This document shows, piece after piece, positions 42,513-54,500 of a stretch of DNA of 64,000 bases. The stretch covers positions 124,001-188,000 of the forward strand of contig JADJEQ010000015.1 of NCBI GenBank assembly GCA_016709025.1. Direction: 5' to 3'. The translations under genes and the position numbers were made by a program. The notes beneath the pieces are model-generated. The model worked only from the letters and a program-made list of their open reading frames with translations. It did not search any database and was not told where the DNA came from. The DNA comes from Bacteroidales bacterium. Its GTDB lineage: Bacteria; Bacteroidota; Bacteroidia; Bacteroidales; Lentimicrobiaceae. Numbering within the stretch: position 1 is the stretch's first letter; every line of letters starts with the position of its first letter.

Positions 42513-43173
42513 ATGAAGAAAGGAATCTATATTCCCAGAAAGGCATCATCAATTTTTAAAATTATTGAAAATGATCCTGCAACAATTCATGTCCTTCAGA
42601 ATATTCCGCTTGATTTATTAACTGACTTCAAGAATTTTCTGAGTGATTTGGGTCGATACTTCAACAGTCTTACGGAAACAAAAAGGCACAAGGTGCTGGT
42701 TTTGATTGATCCATTCAAGTTTTAAGCATGATGATTTTATAACTGAACCAGGTATGGCAAGGTTCATATTTGAAGGTGTTATTGGGGATCTTGATCAGGC
42801 GCTTGCTATCAGGCATTACCATAATTTCAATCATAGCAAACAAAAACGATTTCCTGAAAGTATTATCATTTCATTATCTCAATTTGACTGTAGACTTTGC
42901 GACAAACTCATTTCCGACAATGATGTCATTGAGAATTTTAGCGAACTTTTGGAACAATTTGCTATCGAAAATGGATGGGCTAACTTTAAGTTTAAACCCG
43001 AAAATCTACTTTCAGATGCCGAAATCTGGGAGCGATGGGCTCTAGGGATAATAGACAAGGCGAATAATAAGCATGTTTACAATTCTGCATTTTTAAAAAA
43101 TTCACTCAAAGATGATGAATTGGAAAAGCAGCTTTGGCTATCTGGAATCCATATTTTTACTTCCGATGATTGA
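42513..43173 (+). CDS. Unknown companion of the giant ATPase (one frameshift)
   Basis: About 220 residues with a frameshift near 42718 ('VLVLIDPFKF' into 'DDFITEPGMARFIFEG'). Later segments: 'LAIRHYHNFNHSKQKRFPES', 'FDCRLCDKLISDNDVIENF', 'AEIWERWALGIIDKANNKHV'. No known family. Its start touches the stop of the preceding small gene and it lies 31 bases beyond it from the giant ATPase stop, suggesting a functional unit. Confidence 0.5.
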
Positions 43174-43230
43174 AGAGTTTCGTAGTAGACTTATTTTGAG
43201 TAAAAAATAAAATTTCCATTCAAATACCAA

Positions 43231-43482
43231 GATGAAAGGACTGGAGAGCTTAAAAGTACAAAAGAATGATTTTGAAATCGGAGATATAACATATATGATT
43301 CCTGTGAACAAGTAGAAATTTTTATACGGATGTCATTCACTGAGAAGGGAAAGGTAATATCTTTCGTAGAATTATGTAGGACAATTAGGAATGATTTATC
43401 CCATCTGAAAATCCAAACGCAACAAACATCAATAGGTTTTTTGACGAAAGTGAAGCAATCGATTTGATATTGGAAAATTAAT
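43231..43482 (+). CDS. Small unknown protein (one frameshift)
   Basis: About 83 residues, 'MKGLESLKVQKNDFEIGDIT' then in another frame 'EIFIRMSFTEKGKVISFVEL' and ending 'FFDESEAIDLILEN'. It lies between the ATPase companions and the nuclease-like gene, which starts 18 bases later. Function unknown. Confidence 0.45.
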
Positions 43483-43500
43483 CTTAAACAGTAATCATTA

Positions 43501-44153
43501 TGGAACGTGTTGTACTTTTAGAGCACTGGAAAAAGTTTGTTGATCTGGCTATTCAGGAGACGTATTTAGCCTTTCAACAAAATCCCAGATTGTTTCTTAC
43601 CGAAGGCGACGTCAGTGTTATTTGTATAATGAGCTGAGTAAAACAATAAGAATTCAACCTATACTGTTCATTCAGAAGTTACTCATTACGCTAATTATAA
43701 TCAAGAGGGCATATACCGGTTCAGAGATTTAGTATTATTAAATCCACCCAAAATTCGTAATGATGCCTTTGATGATCCTGATGAATTTGGAATCAGGACC
43801 AAAGGATTTAGACACATTGGAGAATCAATATTTTTCGAAATCAAGTTTAAAAGAAATAGAAGAGTTAGAATTAACCCAAATGATTTTAGTGATTTAGTAA
43901 ATTATAATATGAGGGTGAAGATCACCCTAAGTATGCAATTTTGATCTGGGGAAGCAAATTTTCTCATGCTCTTGGTAACAATAATCTTGTTAATCAAAAT
44001 GCAGACCGCATTAGAGGCTTTCACCAATCGAATAGAACATGTTGAGTATGATCACATCCCTTTAAATCATGTATTTGGATTTGTTTCAACCATGAAGAGT
44101 TGTGGGAGATAAAACGAGACGGCCTCATTTGGATTTCAAATCGGATCGATTAA
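43501..44153 (+). CDS. PD-(D/E)XK nuclease-like protein (frameshifted)
   Basis: About 217 residues over breaks near 43615, 43905, 43990 and 44085. The piece order is 'NPRLFLTEGDV', 'VHSEVTHYANYN', 'YRFRDLVLLNPPKIRNDAFD', 'IGESIFFEIKFKRNRRVRIN' and 'YAILIWGSKFSH'. An acidic residue in 'FRDLVLL' followed after a long insert by 'FEIKFK' fits the D...ExK core of PD-(D/E)XK nucleases, with an early Glu in 'TEGDV'. The fold call is by motif spacing only. It comes directly before the OLD/UvrD pair and could serve either that pair or the giant ATPase group. Confidence 0.55.
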
Positions 44154-44270
44154 TTTATTCTAAAAGTTTGAATACTGAGTTAATAACAATATAATTTTTT
44201 ACAAGAAGTTATTGAAAATCAATTAAGAAACAGCAGTTCGAGATTTAAAATTGTACAAAAGCAACAGCAA

Positions 44271-46324
44271 ATGTTTATATCTAAAATTGAAATAAAGAAT
44301 TTCAAACTTCAAGAATCAAAAAAGTTGATTTAAATGAAGGTGTGAATGTTATTATTGGTCATAATAATGCTGGAAAGACGAATCTAATTAAAGCATTATC
44401 ATTGGTAATCGATAACAACAGGCCAAAGCGTCTGGATGTTGATAATTTTAATAAAACAGCTACACTTACAGAACTTAAAGCAAATCCGCCTAAGATTAAT
44501 ATTGCTCTTACAATCAGCCAAAGGAAATAATGAAGAGCCTGATGATCTTGCGTAACAATTGGTAATTGGCTTACAAAATTAGATGCTTCTTATGAAGCAT
44601 TACTCACGTATGAATTTTTCTTGCCTGTACGCGAACATCCTGATTATATAAGTGCTTTAACTGGAATTTCAGATACGGATCCGAAATCCTTAGACAAAGC
44701 CTGGAAAATAATTAAATATGATTTTATCAGACTTTATACCTACAAAATCTGGGGTGGTGATACTGCGGTTCAATCGGTAGCAGATCCTGAATCATTACAA
44801 AAATTTGATTTTCAGTTTTTAGATGCTATCAGGGATGTCGAAAGAGATATGCTTACTGGGCCGCAATACTCTTTTGAGGGATGTGTTTGATTTTTTCATG
44901 GATTATGAAATTAAATCATTGCCTGAAGCAGACAAGCCAAAAGCTGAAAAAGCTTCCGACATAAAACAGAGAAAAATCGATTTTTCAGAAAAAGCTGATC
45001 TTTTACTGGCAGATCTCCAAAATAGGATGACGGAAGGTAAAAAGCAGATACTTTCCTATGCTAAAGAAACCGGAGCATCCTTTAATAATGCAGAGCCAAA
45101 TTTTGAGGGGAGCATTTCAGAAGTCGAGATGTATTCTGTTTTAAAGCTAATCGTTGAATACAGTACAGGAATTAAAGTACCAGCTACACATAACGGGCTT
45201 GGTTATAATAACTTGATATATATGTCGCTTCTGTTGGCAAAGATGCAGGTCAACTCAGATGGCGACTATATGGGAGGTAATTCAATGGTTTTTACAACTT
45301 TAGCAATTGAAGAGCCGGAAGCCCATTTGCATCCTGCAATGCAATACAAGTTTTAAAATTTCTGAAAGAAAATAAAAACAAGAAAAAGTCAGACAGATTT
45401 TGTTACAACGCATTCAACGCACATAACCTCGGCCGTTTCATTAGATGATTATATGTTTACATAATGAGAATGGCGAAACTAAAATGGATATCCCGGTAAA
45501 GTATTTCCCGATCCCCAAAGCAAGAAATATGTTCAACGCTTTCTTGATGCTACAAAATCCGACATGCTTTTTGCTCAAAAAGTAATCCTGGTTGAAGGTA
45601 TTGCAGAACAGTTGTTAATGTCAATATTCGCTCAATACGAAAGTAAGTCCTTGGAGGATGATCATATTTCAGTAATAAATGTGGGTAGCGTTATTTCGAT
45701 TATTTTCTTCATTTATTTGATAGCACAAAACCCAATACTATACCTAAGAAAATTGCTTGCATAACAGATAGGGATCCTGAAAGCAAGAAAAAAGCGGAGG
45801 ATAAATTCAAGAAATGTTACCCTTATGAATTAAATCTTGATCCAATAACCTATGATTATCGATCAAATCCAACCGCGACCCAATACCCGGTTGATAGTCA
45901 TGCTAATATTGCTTTCTTTAGTCAGGACGAATTTAAAGGAAAGACTTTTGAGTATGATTTAATTATACATAACCCAACTCTTGAATTATTAATTACCGAC
46001 TCGATCAGTAATCCGTCAGAATTAAGGTACTTGATGAAACTTTATGCTGATGGTAATTCAATCGTTGATTTTGCACCAAAATTGAGAGCTAGCATAGAAA
46101 ACATAAGAATAAAGGATAATATTACAGTGTCAATCTGGGGAGAAGATGACAAGAAAAAAGCACTCATTGCATCCCGTTACCTTAATTCAGTTGGTAAAGG
46201 GGAAAATGCTCTGGAATTATCATACGCCCTGGAACAAAATCTGGAAAAGCGTGGAACCACAGATTATAAAGCGTTTATAGTTCCTGAATATATTAAACTT
46301 GCAATTGATTGGATATGCCGATAA
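44271..46324 (+). CDS. OLD-family ATP-dependent nuclease, GajA-like (frameshifted)
   Basis: About 684 residues. The ABC-type ATPase is split around an insert: Walker A 'VIIGHNNAGKTNLIKAL' near residues 26-42, and 'TLAIEEPEAHLHPAMQ' (Walker B) near 345. 'FVTTHSTH' (H-loop) is readable after a frame change near 45410. The TOPRIM nuclease domain shows 'VILVEGIAEQLL' and 'IACITDRDP' (the metal-binding DxD). At 45351-45354 one T too few turns 'KFLKFLKE' into a stop. OLD nucleases nick or cut DNA. Beside a UvrD gene, this is the arrangement of class 2 OLD proteins and of the Gabija anti-phage system, where GajA is the nuclease. Its stop overlaps the UvrD ATG by 10 bases. Confidence 0.85.
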
Positions 46325-48030
46325 TAAATATCAACTCTGACGCAGTTCTCGCTGATATTGAACATCATTTTCGTGTTGCGGCTGGACCAGGAGCAGGCAA
46401 AACATATTGGTTAGTTCTGCATCTTAAAAATGTACTGTACAACTCAAAGCGATTGGCTAAAACCAGGAAAATTGCTTGTATAACATATACCAATATAGCA
46501 GTTGAAACTATTTTAAAACGTTTGGGTACATCAGCTGAAAGGGTTGAAGTTTCAACTATTCATAGTTTCTTATATAAACATATTCTCAAGCCCTATGCAT
46601 CTCTGATATCAGCTGATTATGGTTTAAACGTCGTGGAAATGGACGGACATGATGACTTTATTATTTCAAATTATAGTTTTTTAAAAGAGTGGAAAACCCT
46701 GACAGGCCAGCTTAGAATTAATGAAGATGACAAAATCGCACTTGCCTTAAAAGCAATAAAGTGGAAGTTTGACACTTCCGGTAACCTGATAGCAAAAAAC
46801 AGATCGTCCATATCAAGCAGATGGTTATTCGATTAAATCAACCTCGTACTGTGAATATAAGAAAATGGCATGGGGAAAGGTAGTTGTACATCATGATGAT
46901 GGTCTAGTCTTTAGTTATCAAATAATTAAAAACTTCCCTTTTGTTTTATTTGTTTTGCGGGCTAAGTTCCCTTACTTTTTTGTTGACGAATTTCAGGATA
47001 GTAACCCAATACAAATTGAGATACTTAAGTTCATTGCCCAAAATGAGGTTGTTGTTGGAATTATTGGTGACAAGGCGCAGTCAATCTATGGATTTTAGGA
47101 GCAGATCCTTCACAATTTCACTCGTTCAACTTACCTGGAATTGTTGACTATGTGATGTCTGATAATCGGAGAAGTACAAATGAAATAATTGCTTTATTAA
47201 ATCAATTAAGAACAGACATCGTTCAAATCCCATTCCGGAATTGTGCTTCTGTTCAACCAATGATATTGGTTGGGGGTATGAGTTTAGCACTGATAAAAGC
47301 AAAATCTGAGTGCAGCGATGAGTTAATATATTCTTTATCAAGAACTAATATTACATCTAATGCCATGAAAAAAGAGATTGGAGGTGTAACCTTAAATTCA
47401 AAACTTATTGAGGAACTATTTGAATCTGATAAACCAGGCTCCGGTAATAAATATAGAAGTAAACTCGTAATCGCATGTATTAAAAGCGTTGAATTTGCCA
47501 GAGAGAATAAATTTAAAGAAGCGATTAAGGAAATGGCAAGAGAGTTTAAATTTAAGGATGACCCCAACAGGAGTAAAAGAGAGTCATTAAAGCATATTGC
47601 AACCCTTATTTCAAAATATGATAGCTATAAGGATGAATCCCTTTATCATTTTTTTACTATTGTTAAATCTGAAATAAAGAATGAAATTTCGGATCTGAGA
47701 AACGGCGCAGCAAAAACTTTTTATGAGGGTCATACATTTCAGGATCTTGCCTTATGTATTAATATTCCTGAAGATATGAGTTATCATAAAACCATTCATA
47801 AAGCAAAAGGCGATGAATTTGACAATGTTTTGTTGGTTCTGGAAGAAGAAAAAGACCTGGACTTTATCTTAAATCCAAATCTCAATCTTACAACAACAGT
47901 AGGTGAAGAGCACAGGATAAACTATGTAGCTGTTAGTAGGGCAAAGAATAGGTTGTTTATTTCAGTTCCTACATTAGCAGCTGACAAACAGACGTTGTTG
48001 GCAGGGAATTTTCAAGTTGACAGTGTATGA
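46315..48030 (+). CDS. UvrD-like SF1 helicase, GajB-like (frameshifted)
   Basis: About 571 residues, with breaks near 46810, 46900, 47095. Superfamily 1A motifs in order: 'RVAAGPGAGKTYWLVLHL' (motif I), 'IACITYTNIAVETI' (Ia), 'VEVSTIHSFLY', 'FFVDEFQDSNPIQ' (II), 'GIIGDKAQSIYGF' (III), then 'KTIHKAKGDEFDNVLLV' (V) and 'RINYVAVSRAKNRLFIS' (VI). At 47093-47096 a missing T converts 'YGFLGADP' into a stop. In Gabija, GajB senses nucleotide loss or DNA ends and activates GajA. Pair identity is inferred from domain content and overlap, not from a search. The first Met used here is at 46315. Confidence 0.85.
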
Positions 48031-48145
48031 TATTTCTTTTAACGGCAACTATTATGAAGAATGAAGTGTAATTGGATAAAATGCAACACCTGAATCACCC
48101 AAAGTGATGTTTACAAATTAAGTCACAAATAAAAAAAACAAGAAA

Positions 48146-49791
48146 ATGAGCAATGATCTAGTATTTTCAGTAGAGCAGATATTTAGCACTGATATAACCA
48201 CGGTGCATTGGGAAAGCATCAGGCAACACAATATTACATAGCTCCTTATCAAAGGGGGGTATAAATGGGCCTCAGACATTCCCAATGGGCCTGTTTGTGT
48301 GTTAATTAGGGATTTACTGGATGCATTTGAATCGGATAGTAAAGAGTATTTCATTCAGTATATTACCACCAAAGAAAGCAAATTAGATGAAAGTAATGTT
48401 TTAGAAGTAATTGATGGACAGCAAATTTTTAAAGTTTTAGGAGATAATTGGGATAAGTTTATTGAAACTTACCCAGACAATAATGAACAGGATATATACT
48501 ACTTATATAGTGCTGCAAATTACATTTATAAAACTTTGAATGATACTTTTGAGAATAGCAAAAACTATGATGCATTTGCATTATTTGTAAAAGAGAACGT
48601 GAAGATAATACTAAATGATATTAAGGGTAATATTAGCTGTGAAAAGATCTTCAGTAATTTGAACACCAATAAAGTAGAACTGACAAGTTCTGAATTAATA
48701 AAGGTTTATTTCTTACAAAGGCTGCAAGGGAGCATAAAGGAACTGAAAAGCGAAATTACAAGGAGGTACTTGAATTAAGAGGTATTCTGGGCCGGCAATG
48801 GGATGATATTGTAGCCATAATAATAGTGATGAAATCAGAGCATTTTATTTTAAAAAAACTATAAATCCAATTGAAGAATTGCTTTTACTTTTGGGGATTA
48901 AGGATGGATTTCATTATAATGCAAAGGATGATAAGTATGCATTATTCAATTTCTTTCAATCAAAGATTAAAAGAGATCAAACAACTGCAAATGAATACTT
49001 TGAAACATTAAAAAAATTCAGCACATTCTTAAGGATTGGTATAATGATGTGGCTATATATAACTGCATTGGGTTCTTATTTTTGCAAAGAGAAGAACGAT
49101 ATTTAATGTCCAAAATCTAATCCCTTTACTGGAAGAACCAACATCTATGGTGATCATTAATTTGAAAAACAAAGTGAAGGAATTGATTCCCAAAGAAATA
49201 AGCGACCTCGAGTATAAAGTCAATGATGATGAAATTCACAGAGTACTGTTATCGCTCAGTGTCTTCGGTGATAATAAGAAGTTCGACTTTTATTCGCTCA
49301 ATATAAAGAAAGAAAATTGGTCATTGGAACATATATTCCCTCAAACACCAGACAAACTTCCAGATAAGTTGGAATCAAATGATATTAATTTAATTAATAA
49401 GCTACTTGGTAATAGGCTGGAGAACCAGGGTAAACTAAAAGAACGCTTTGGCCGGGATATTAATTTACATGTATTGAAATCCATTAAATCAAAGCTAAAA
49501 AAAAGTGAATGCAACTTAAATGATGAAGAAAAAATTCTTGTTTACAAGTTGATGAGAACGGATAAATTGAATAGTATAGGCAATATGGCGTTATTGTTGA
49601 ACAATGACAATGCTTCAAACGGTAATGGTATGTTTGATAAAAAAAGAATTAATATCGTTAAACGAATTAGTTCCGGCAGTTTCGTGCCCAAACATACATA
49701 TGACGTATTTTCTAAACTGCTGTCTGATAAAATGACACCTGACATCTCTGTTTGGACTGAAACAGATATAACTGAGCATCAATTATGGTGA
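48146..49791 (+). CDS. DUF262-DUF1524 protein, GmrSD-like (frameshifted, internal gap)
   Basis: About 548 residues. The N-terminal DUF262 part is 'APYQRGYKW' (split by a base change near 48250) and 'VLEVIDGQQ' near 48400. After DGQQ the usual 'RLTTLTLL' helix is absent and the sequence goes straight to 'IFKVLGDNWDKFIETYP', so about 30-40 residues seem missing. The C-terminal DUF1524 HNH nuclease shows 'WSLEHIFPQTPDKLP' (about 49318-49362) and 'IGNMALLLNNDNASNG'. GmrSD proteins use NTP to cut modified (for example glucosylated) phage DNA. This gene carries both halves. It lies 115 bases after the helicase gene. Confidence 0.78.
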
Positions 49792-51501
49792 CAACACTTT
49801 TTTTAGTTTTAATTAACCAATATATCAAGTCAGGCAAGCAGAAACAATTTACTAATTCTTATTTTGCTCAGAACAAGCCAAAAATAGATTATAAAGTTAG
49901 AGAAAACTCACATAACTTTCTCATCAATTTCATTAATCATCTATTAAAAGGAGGAGATGTTAAAGATGTTGAAGACCAGTATTGGTTCTATAGCGAATAC
50001 AAGAATGACGCAACAATTTGGTCCTTGTATAACAACTATTTATTTATTGCTGAAAAACTTGCGTCTTGTGAATTATCGATAGAATATCTTGAAAGACAGA
50101 TTGAGTTTTGGTATTTTGACACGAATGAAAGTGAACAAGGAGAAGAGCTTTATCTATACATGAATAGCAGGGGTGAAACCGTTCAGAACAATGAAAATAT
50201 TAAAGCCGAACTTCTTGAAGAGAAATCAGATCACGAGAAACATGTATGGGGCTCGAAATGGGAAATATGGCAAGCCTTGTTTTGGAAGAATAAAGGTGAA
50301 AATAAGAATGCAGATAAAAGGGTTTGATGAATTCTTAAGATGGATTAAAATTATTGAAATAGCAAAAAATGAAGGTAAGAGTACTTCCATTTCAATGATA
50401 GAATTGATAAAGGATATAATTGAGAATCCGCAATTCAATAAAGTTGGTCTTAGCCTTGAGCTAATTGAAAGCTATATAGATGCAATAGAGCATCTTATAA
50501 CTTTCGATTTTGAAATTTTCTTCAATAAGTCATGGCTGGCAAAAGATTATGATGCTATTGATTACGTTAAATTGCTACCTCTACTGATGTATGTTGAACA
50601 AAATAAAGCATGTACATTTACTGAGGCATTTCGTTTTGCAAGGTTCTTTTTTAATATTACACGACTACCTAATGTTTCAAAAGTACCTTATAATAGTATA
50701 TTTAATGCTATTCGTTTGACTGGATTGTTCAATGATTCTAAGAAAATTGATATTATCAGCCTTGCTGATATTTATGCAGAAAGCTATTATGACAGTATTT
50801 TAACTCATGAAGAAGTTGTAAAATTAAAGTTGTTTGGAAACCCGCCTGACGGGATAAAAGAGAAGAATTGGAAAAGGCATTCTGGGATGCAGAGGATTTT
50901 AAATTTTGTAATGGAAAGATTAGTTTTCTATGGAGTTGTATAGGATATATACCTACTTCAGAAAATTTTAAATCCTTTGACTTGTTACTATTTGAAGATT
51001 ATTTTGACCACCTTAAAATTCTATTTCAAATCATCAGATTTGCTAAGAAGAGCATTACTTACAAGAGGTGATTATTCGATGGAAGATGGATATAGTACTA
51101 ATATTGGCGGCAATAGATATTCTTTTGCATATGGTGATTCTTCATGGAAAGATTTTTTTAATGATAATAATTCGACTCAGATTATTAAAGAATTGCTTAT
51201 TTGTTTCCATGGAAAGACTTTATCATTCATTCAATTGCCTCCGAATGAAATTCTTGATCAAATAATTAATGATTTTCTAGAAACAAAATTGGAAAAGGAC
51301 TGGATTTATTATTTTGTCAAAAATCCTAAGATTTTGGCTTATTGCAATCAGAAATATGCATGCTTCGTAACTGAGGAAATAAGTGAGATTTATCTACTCC
51401 AAGGGAAAAAAAATAGAAGGCAATTCCAAAGGATTGAAACACTTTGTTTAATCTTCATTTTAATAAATCCCGAAAGTATTAACCAATTAATGTCGTTTTA
51501 A
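49785..51501 (+). CDS. Second DUF262 family protein, N-terminus missing (frameshifted)
   Basis: About 570 residues over breaks near 50310, 50860 and 51040. It opens with 'MVTTLFLVLINQYI', which is the helix that normally follows DGQQR in DUF262, so the catalytic N-terminal loop (about 90 residues) is absent. 'YLYMNSRGETVQNNENIKAE' is the second DUF262 hallmark. The tail 'LLRRALLTRGDYSMEDG' and 'SFAYGDSSWKDFF' fits the C-terminal domain of this group. The junction with the preceding gene is a 7-base overlap exactly where the missing part should lie, so a deletion or a mis-join is likely. No HNH motif is seen. Confidence 0.7.
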
Positions 51502-51542
51502 AGAAATGATATTAGAGAAAAAATCCATTCACGACAATTATT

Positions 51543-54500
51543 ATGGAAGAACTTTTTAATAAATCAACGGCTGAATTAGAGTCAGTTCTGAAAAGTTTTG
51601 GCATACAGACAAATTGTCTTTCAGGTCGGTTAGAAGTATCTACTCATCCTCGAACTAGGCTATGGGCTATATTACCAAACCTATTGTCAATGATAGAACT
51701 ATTTATCTAAACCTGTAACTAAGAGGAATGTTTCAATAAGGGTTAAGTTAGCTGAAAGATGATCTATCAGTTGGTGAGTATTATAGAGTTAGCACCAAAT
51801 TGGCAAGTATTGAGTTTAGGAGAGAAAAGTCAAATCCATTCCTATTAATTCTTGACGAACAGGTTCCAATTATTGCTGTAATGATCATACCCCTGCAGAG
51901 CTGTTTATCAAGAACTGGTTTTTTAAAAAGGGCATACTCCTGATGATGCATCAACCATTGCGAATCAACTTCGACTGAACGAACTTGAATTATATACCCA
52001 TACAAAACGGTTCATTTTTGAGTTGATTCAGAATGCTGATGACATGCCCTTCAATAAAAGCGAAGTTAATATTGAAATATTTTTGTTGAGGAATTTTCTA
52101 TTGTTCCTTCATAATGGCAAGTTTTTCGATCGAAATGACGTTAAAGCAATATGTGATGCTGCTAAAAGCACTAAGGCAATTGATATTACTAAGACCGGAT
52201 ATAAGGGTATAGGCTTTAAATCTGTTTTTACAGATTCTTATAGAGTATTCATTAGATCAGCTGATTATTTCTTTAAATTCGATAAACTGGAACCCATCTA
52301 TAAAGATTTCTGGCAACTATACAATGGGTATATAGAAAGTCTGAATCCAGACGCGAAAAAGAAGTTCGAAAAAGAGTATCGGGGAAAAGAACAGGAATTT
52401 TTAAATATCGAAAATATCCATGGCAAATAAAACCTTTGTGGGTAAATTGGAAAAACTCTCCTTCTGAATTGATGGAAACACCGTTTTTCGGCAAACATCA
52501 GGTATCAATAGCTCTTGAGGTCGGGGAGGCTATATTGAGCGATAAGGATAAGGATTACAACAGAATGATAACCGAGCTCCTGAAAGAGCCTCGCTTTATG
52601 TTGTTCCTTCGGAATACAAGGAGTTTTAAATATAATCGCTTTGGTGATTTTGAATCAACTGAACAGGTAAATATTTCTATTAAAAACAGGTTTGGTAAAT
52701 TGGTGGTGTATGATGGCGAATTCGAGCTTGCATCATACATCAAAAAGGATTTTGATACCAAAATAACTAATGATGATTTTAGAGAATCGGGGCTCGGTTT
52801 CCAGAGAACAATTAAAGATAATAAGGTCGAATTCAATGATCTTGATGGAAAGCCATTGGATAATATTCCTGAAAAAATAGCACACCTGGATCAGACGGTT
52901 ATCTCCTTTCCCGCAATGCTTGATGGGAGGCATATAGCAAAACTTCAAACAGAAGATTCCATATGGTTTAATTACCTGCCAACCTCTGATAAAAGGTTTG
53001 CATTTCCTTTTCTGGTCAATGCTGACTTCGTTTGTAAAACTGACCGGGAATTTATTCAAATTGAAAACAAATGGAATCATTTCTTCTGTATCAGATTGGT
53101 TTCAAATGTATTGAATGGATTTCAGAATTGCAATGGTAAAAGTTGTGAAAGATGATAAGAGGCTGAATACTTATGCATCTTCCTATCTCAATTTATTGCC
53201 TGACGACTTTTTGCCAGAGGATAATATTGAACAGGGCTCAGCAAATAAATACTTTAATATAGGAATCAAAAAAGCTATTTCTACACTAGCTTTTATTATT
53301 GATACCAGGGGAATTCCCAGAAAATGCGATGAGATTATTCTTGATGAGACAGGGTTATTTACCCTTTTAGGGGAACGAGGTATAAATCTATTCGAACAAA
53401 TTGTTCAATCGAACAAGAAATTACCTCTCGAAGTGATTAATCAATCGATAGTCAACCGGGAGTATCTAAATATTGAACAGTATTCGCCTCAACTGTTAAT
53501 TAAACAACTCGAATTAGATATAAATAGAGAGTTCTTGGCATCTACAATAAAGATATTGAATCTTGATGTATATTTTTCATTCCTATCATGGCTTGATAGC
53601 TTCATCAGAGTAAATGAAGTTTCTAATAATTGGGTACTTGATTTACCAATAATCCGACTTGATAATGATGTTTCTAGCCTCAATCATTTTATCGGGAATA
53701 GCACTTTTCATATAAGGATTCAAAAAACTAAAAGCATAGAGTCGATCTTACTAAATTTGGGATTTGGGCTTTCGGAGTTTTTTCTTGATGAATATTCTCA
53801 TATTATGGCAATCACCAATCAGGGTGAATCATATTTGAATAAGGACGCCAGGCTCTATGAGAGAATTTCCCAGAATTCCAAACTAGGCACATTAAATCCA
53901 TCTCTAAAAAAATGAATTAATCACTTTCATAAAATCATTAACACAAATCGGTGAAACAGCGTATGCCAAAACTCTCCCTCTTTTCAAGTCCAAAATTGAA
54001 GGTCAGCCGCTCAGGCCGCTTGCTTTACTTATTTCTAACCAATGCCTCAATTTGCCTCCTTGGATAGACAAATTAGTTATTTACCCTGAGGAGGAAAAGC
54101 ATTTAAGCGTTGAATTCTCAAAATACCTAATTCAACATGATGGCCTTTTTAAGCAAGTACTCTGTGATTCAGGACTATTTAATGAAATCACTAAAGAACT
54201 GGCTGATGATAAGATTGATTCTTTTTATCAGTTCTTGCATCAGGCCTATAAAGATAAACCAAAAGACTTTTCTATTCCATTCCCGATTATTCCGTGGGTG
54301 TATGTGCCTAAATTAAAAGCTTTTCAGTTTCCAGGTACTGTTTACTGTCCTGAAAGCTTTATGATTTTACTGTTGATGATTATACTGCAATCAAGGAAAT
54401 TATTGAGAGTTGCACAGATGTTGTATTGCCGTCTTTCAATGCAATTTTTTATATTTTATTGTTTTCGCTTGGAACTAAACGCGAACCTTTTTCTACATTG

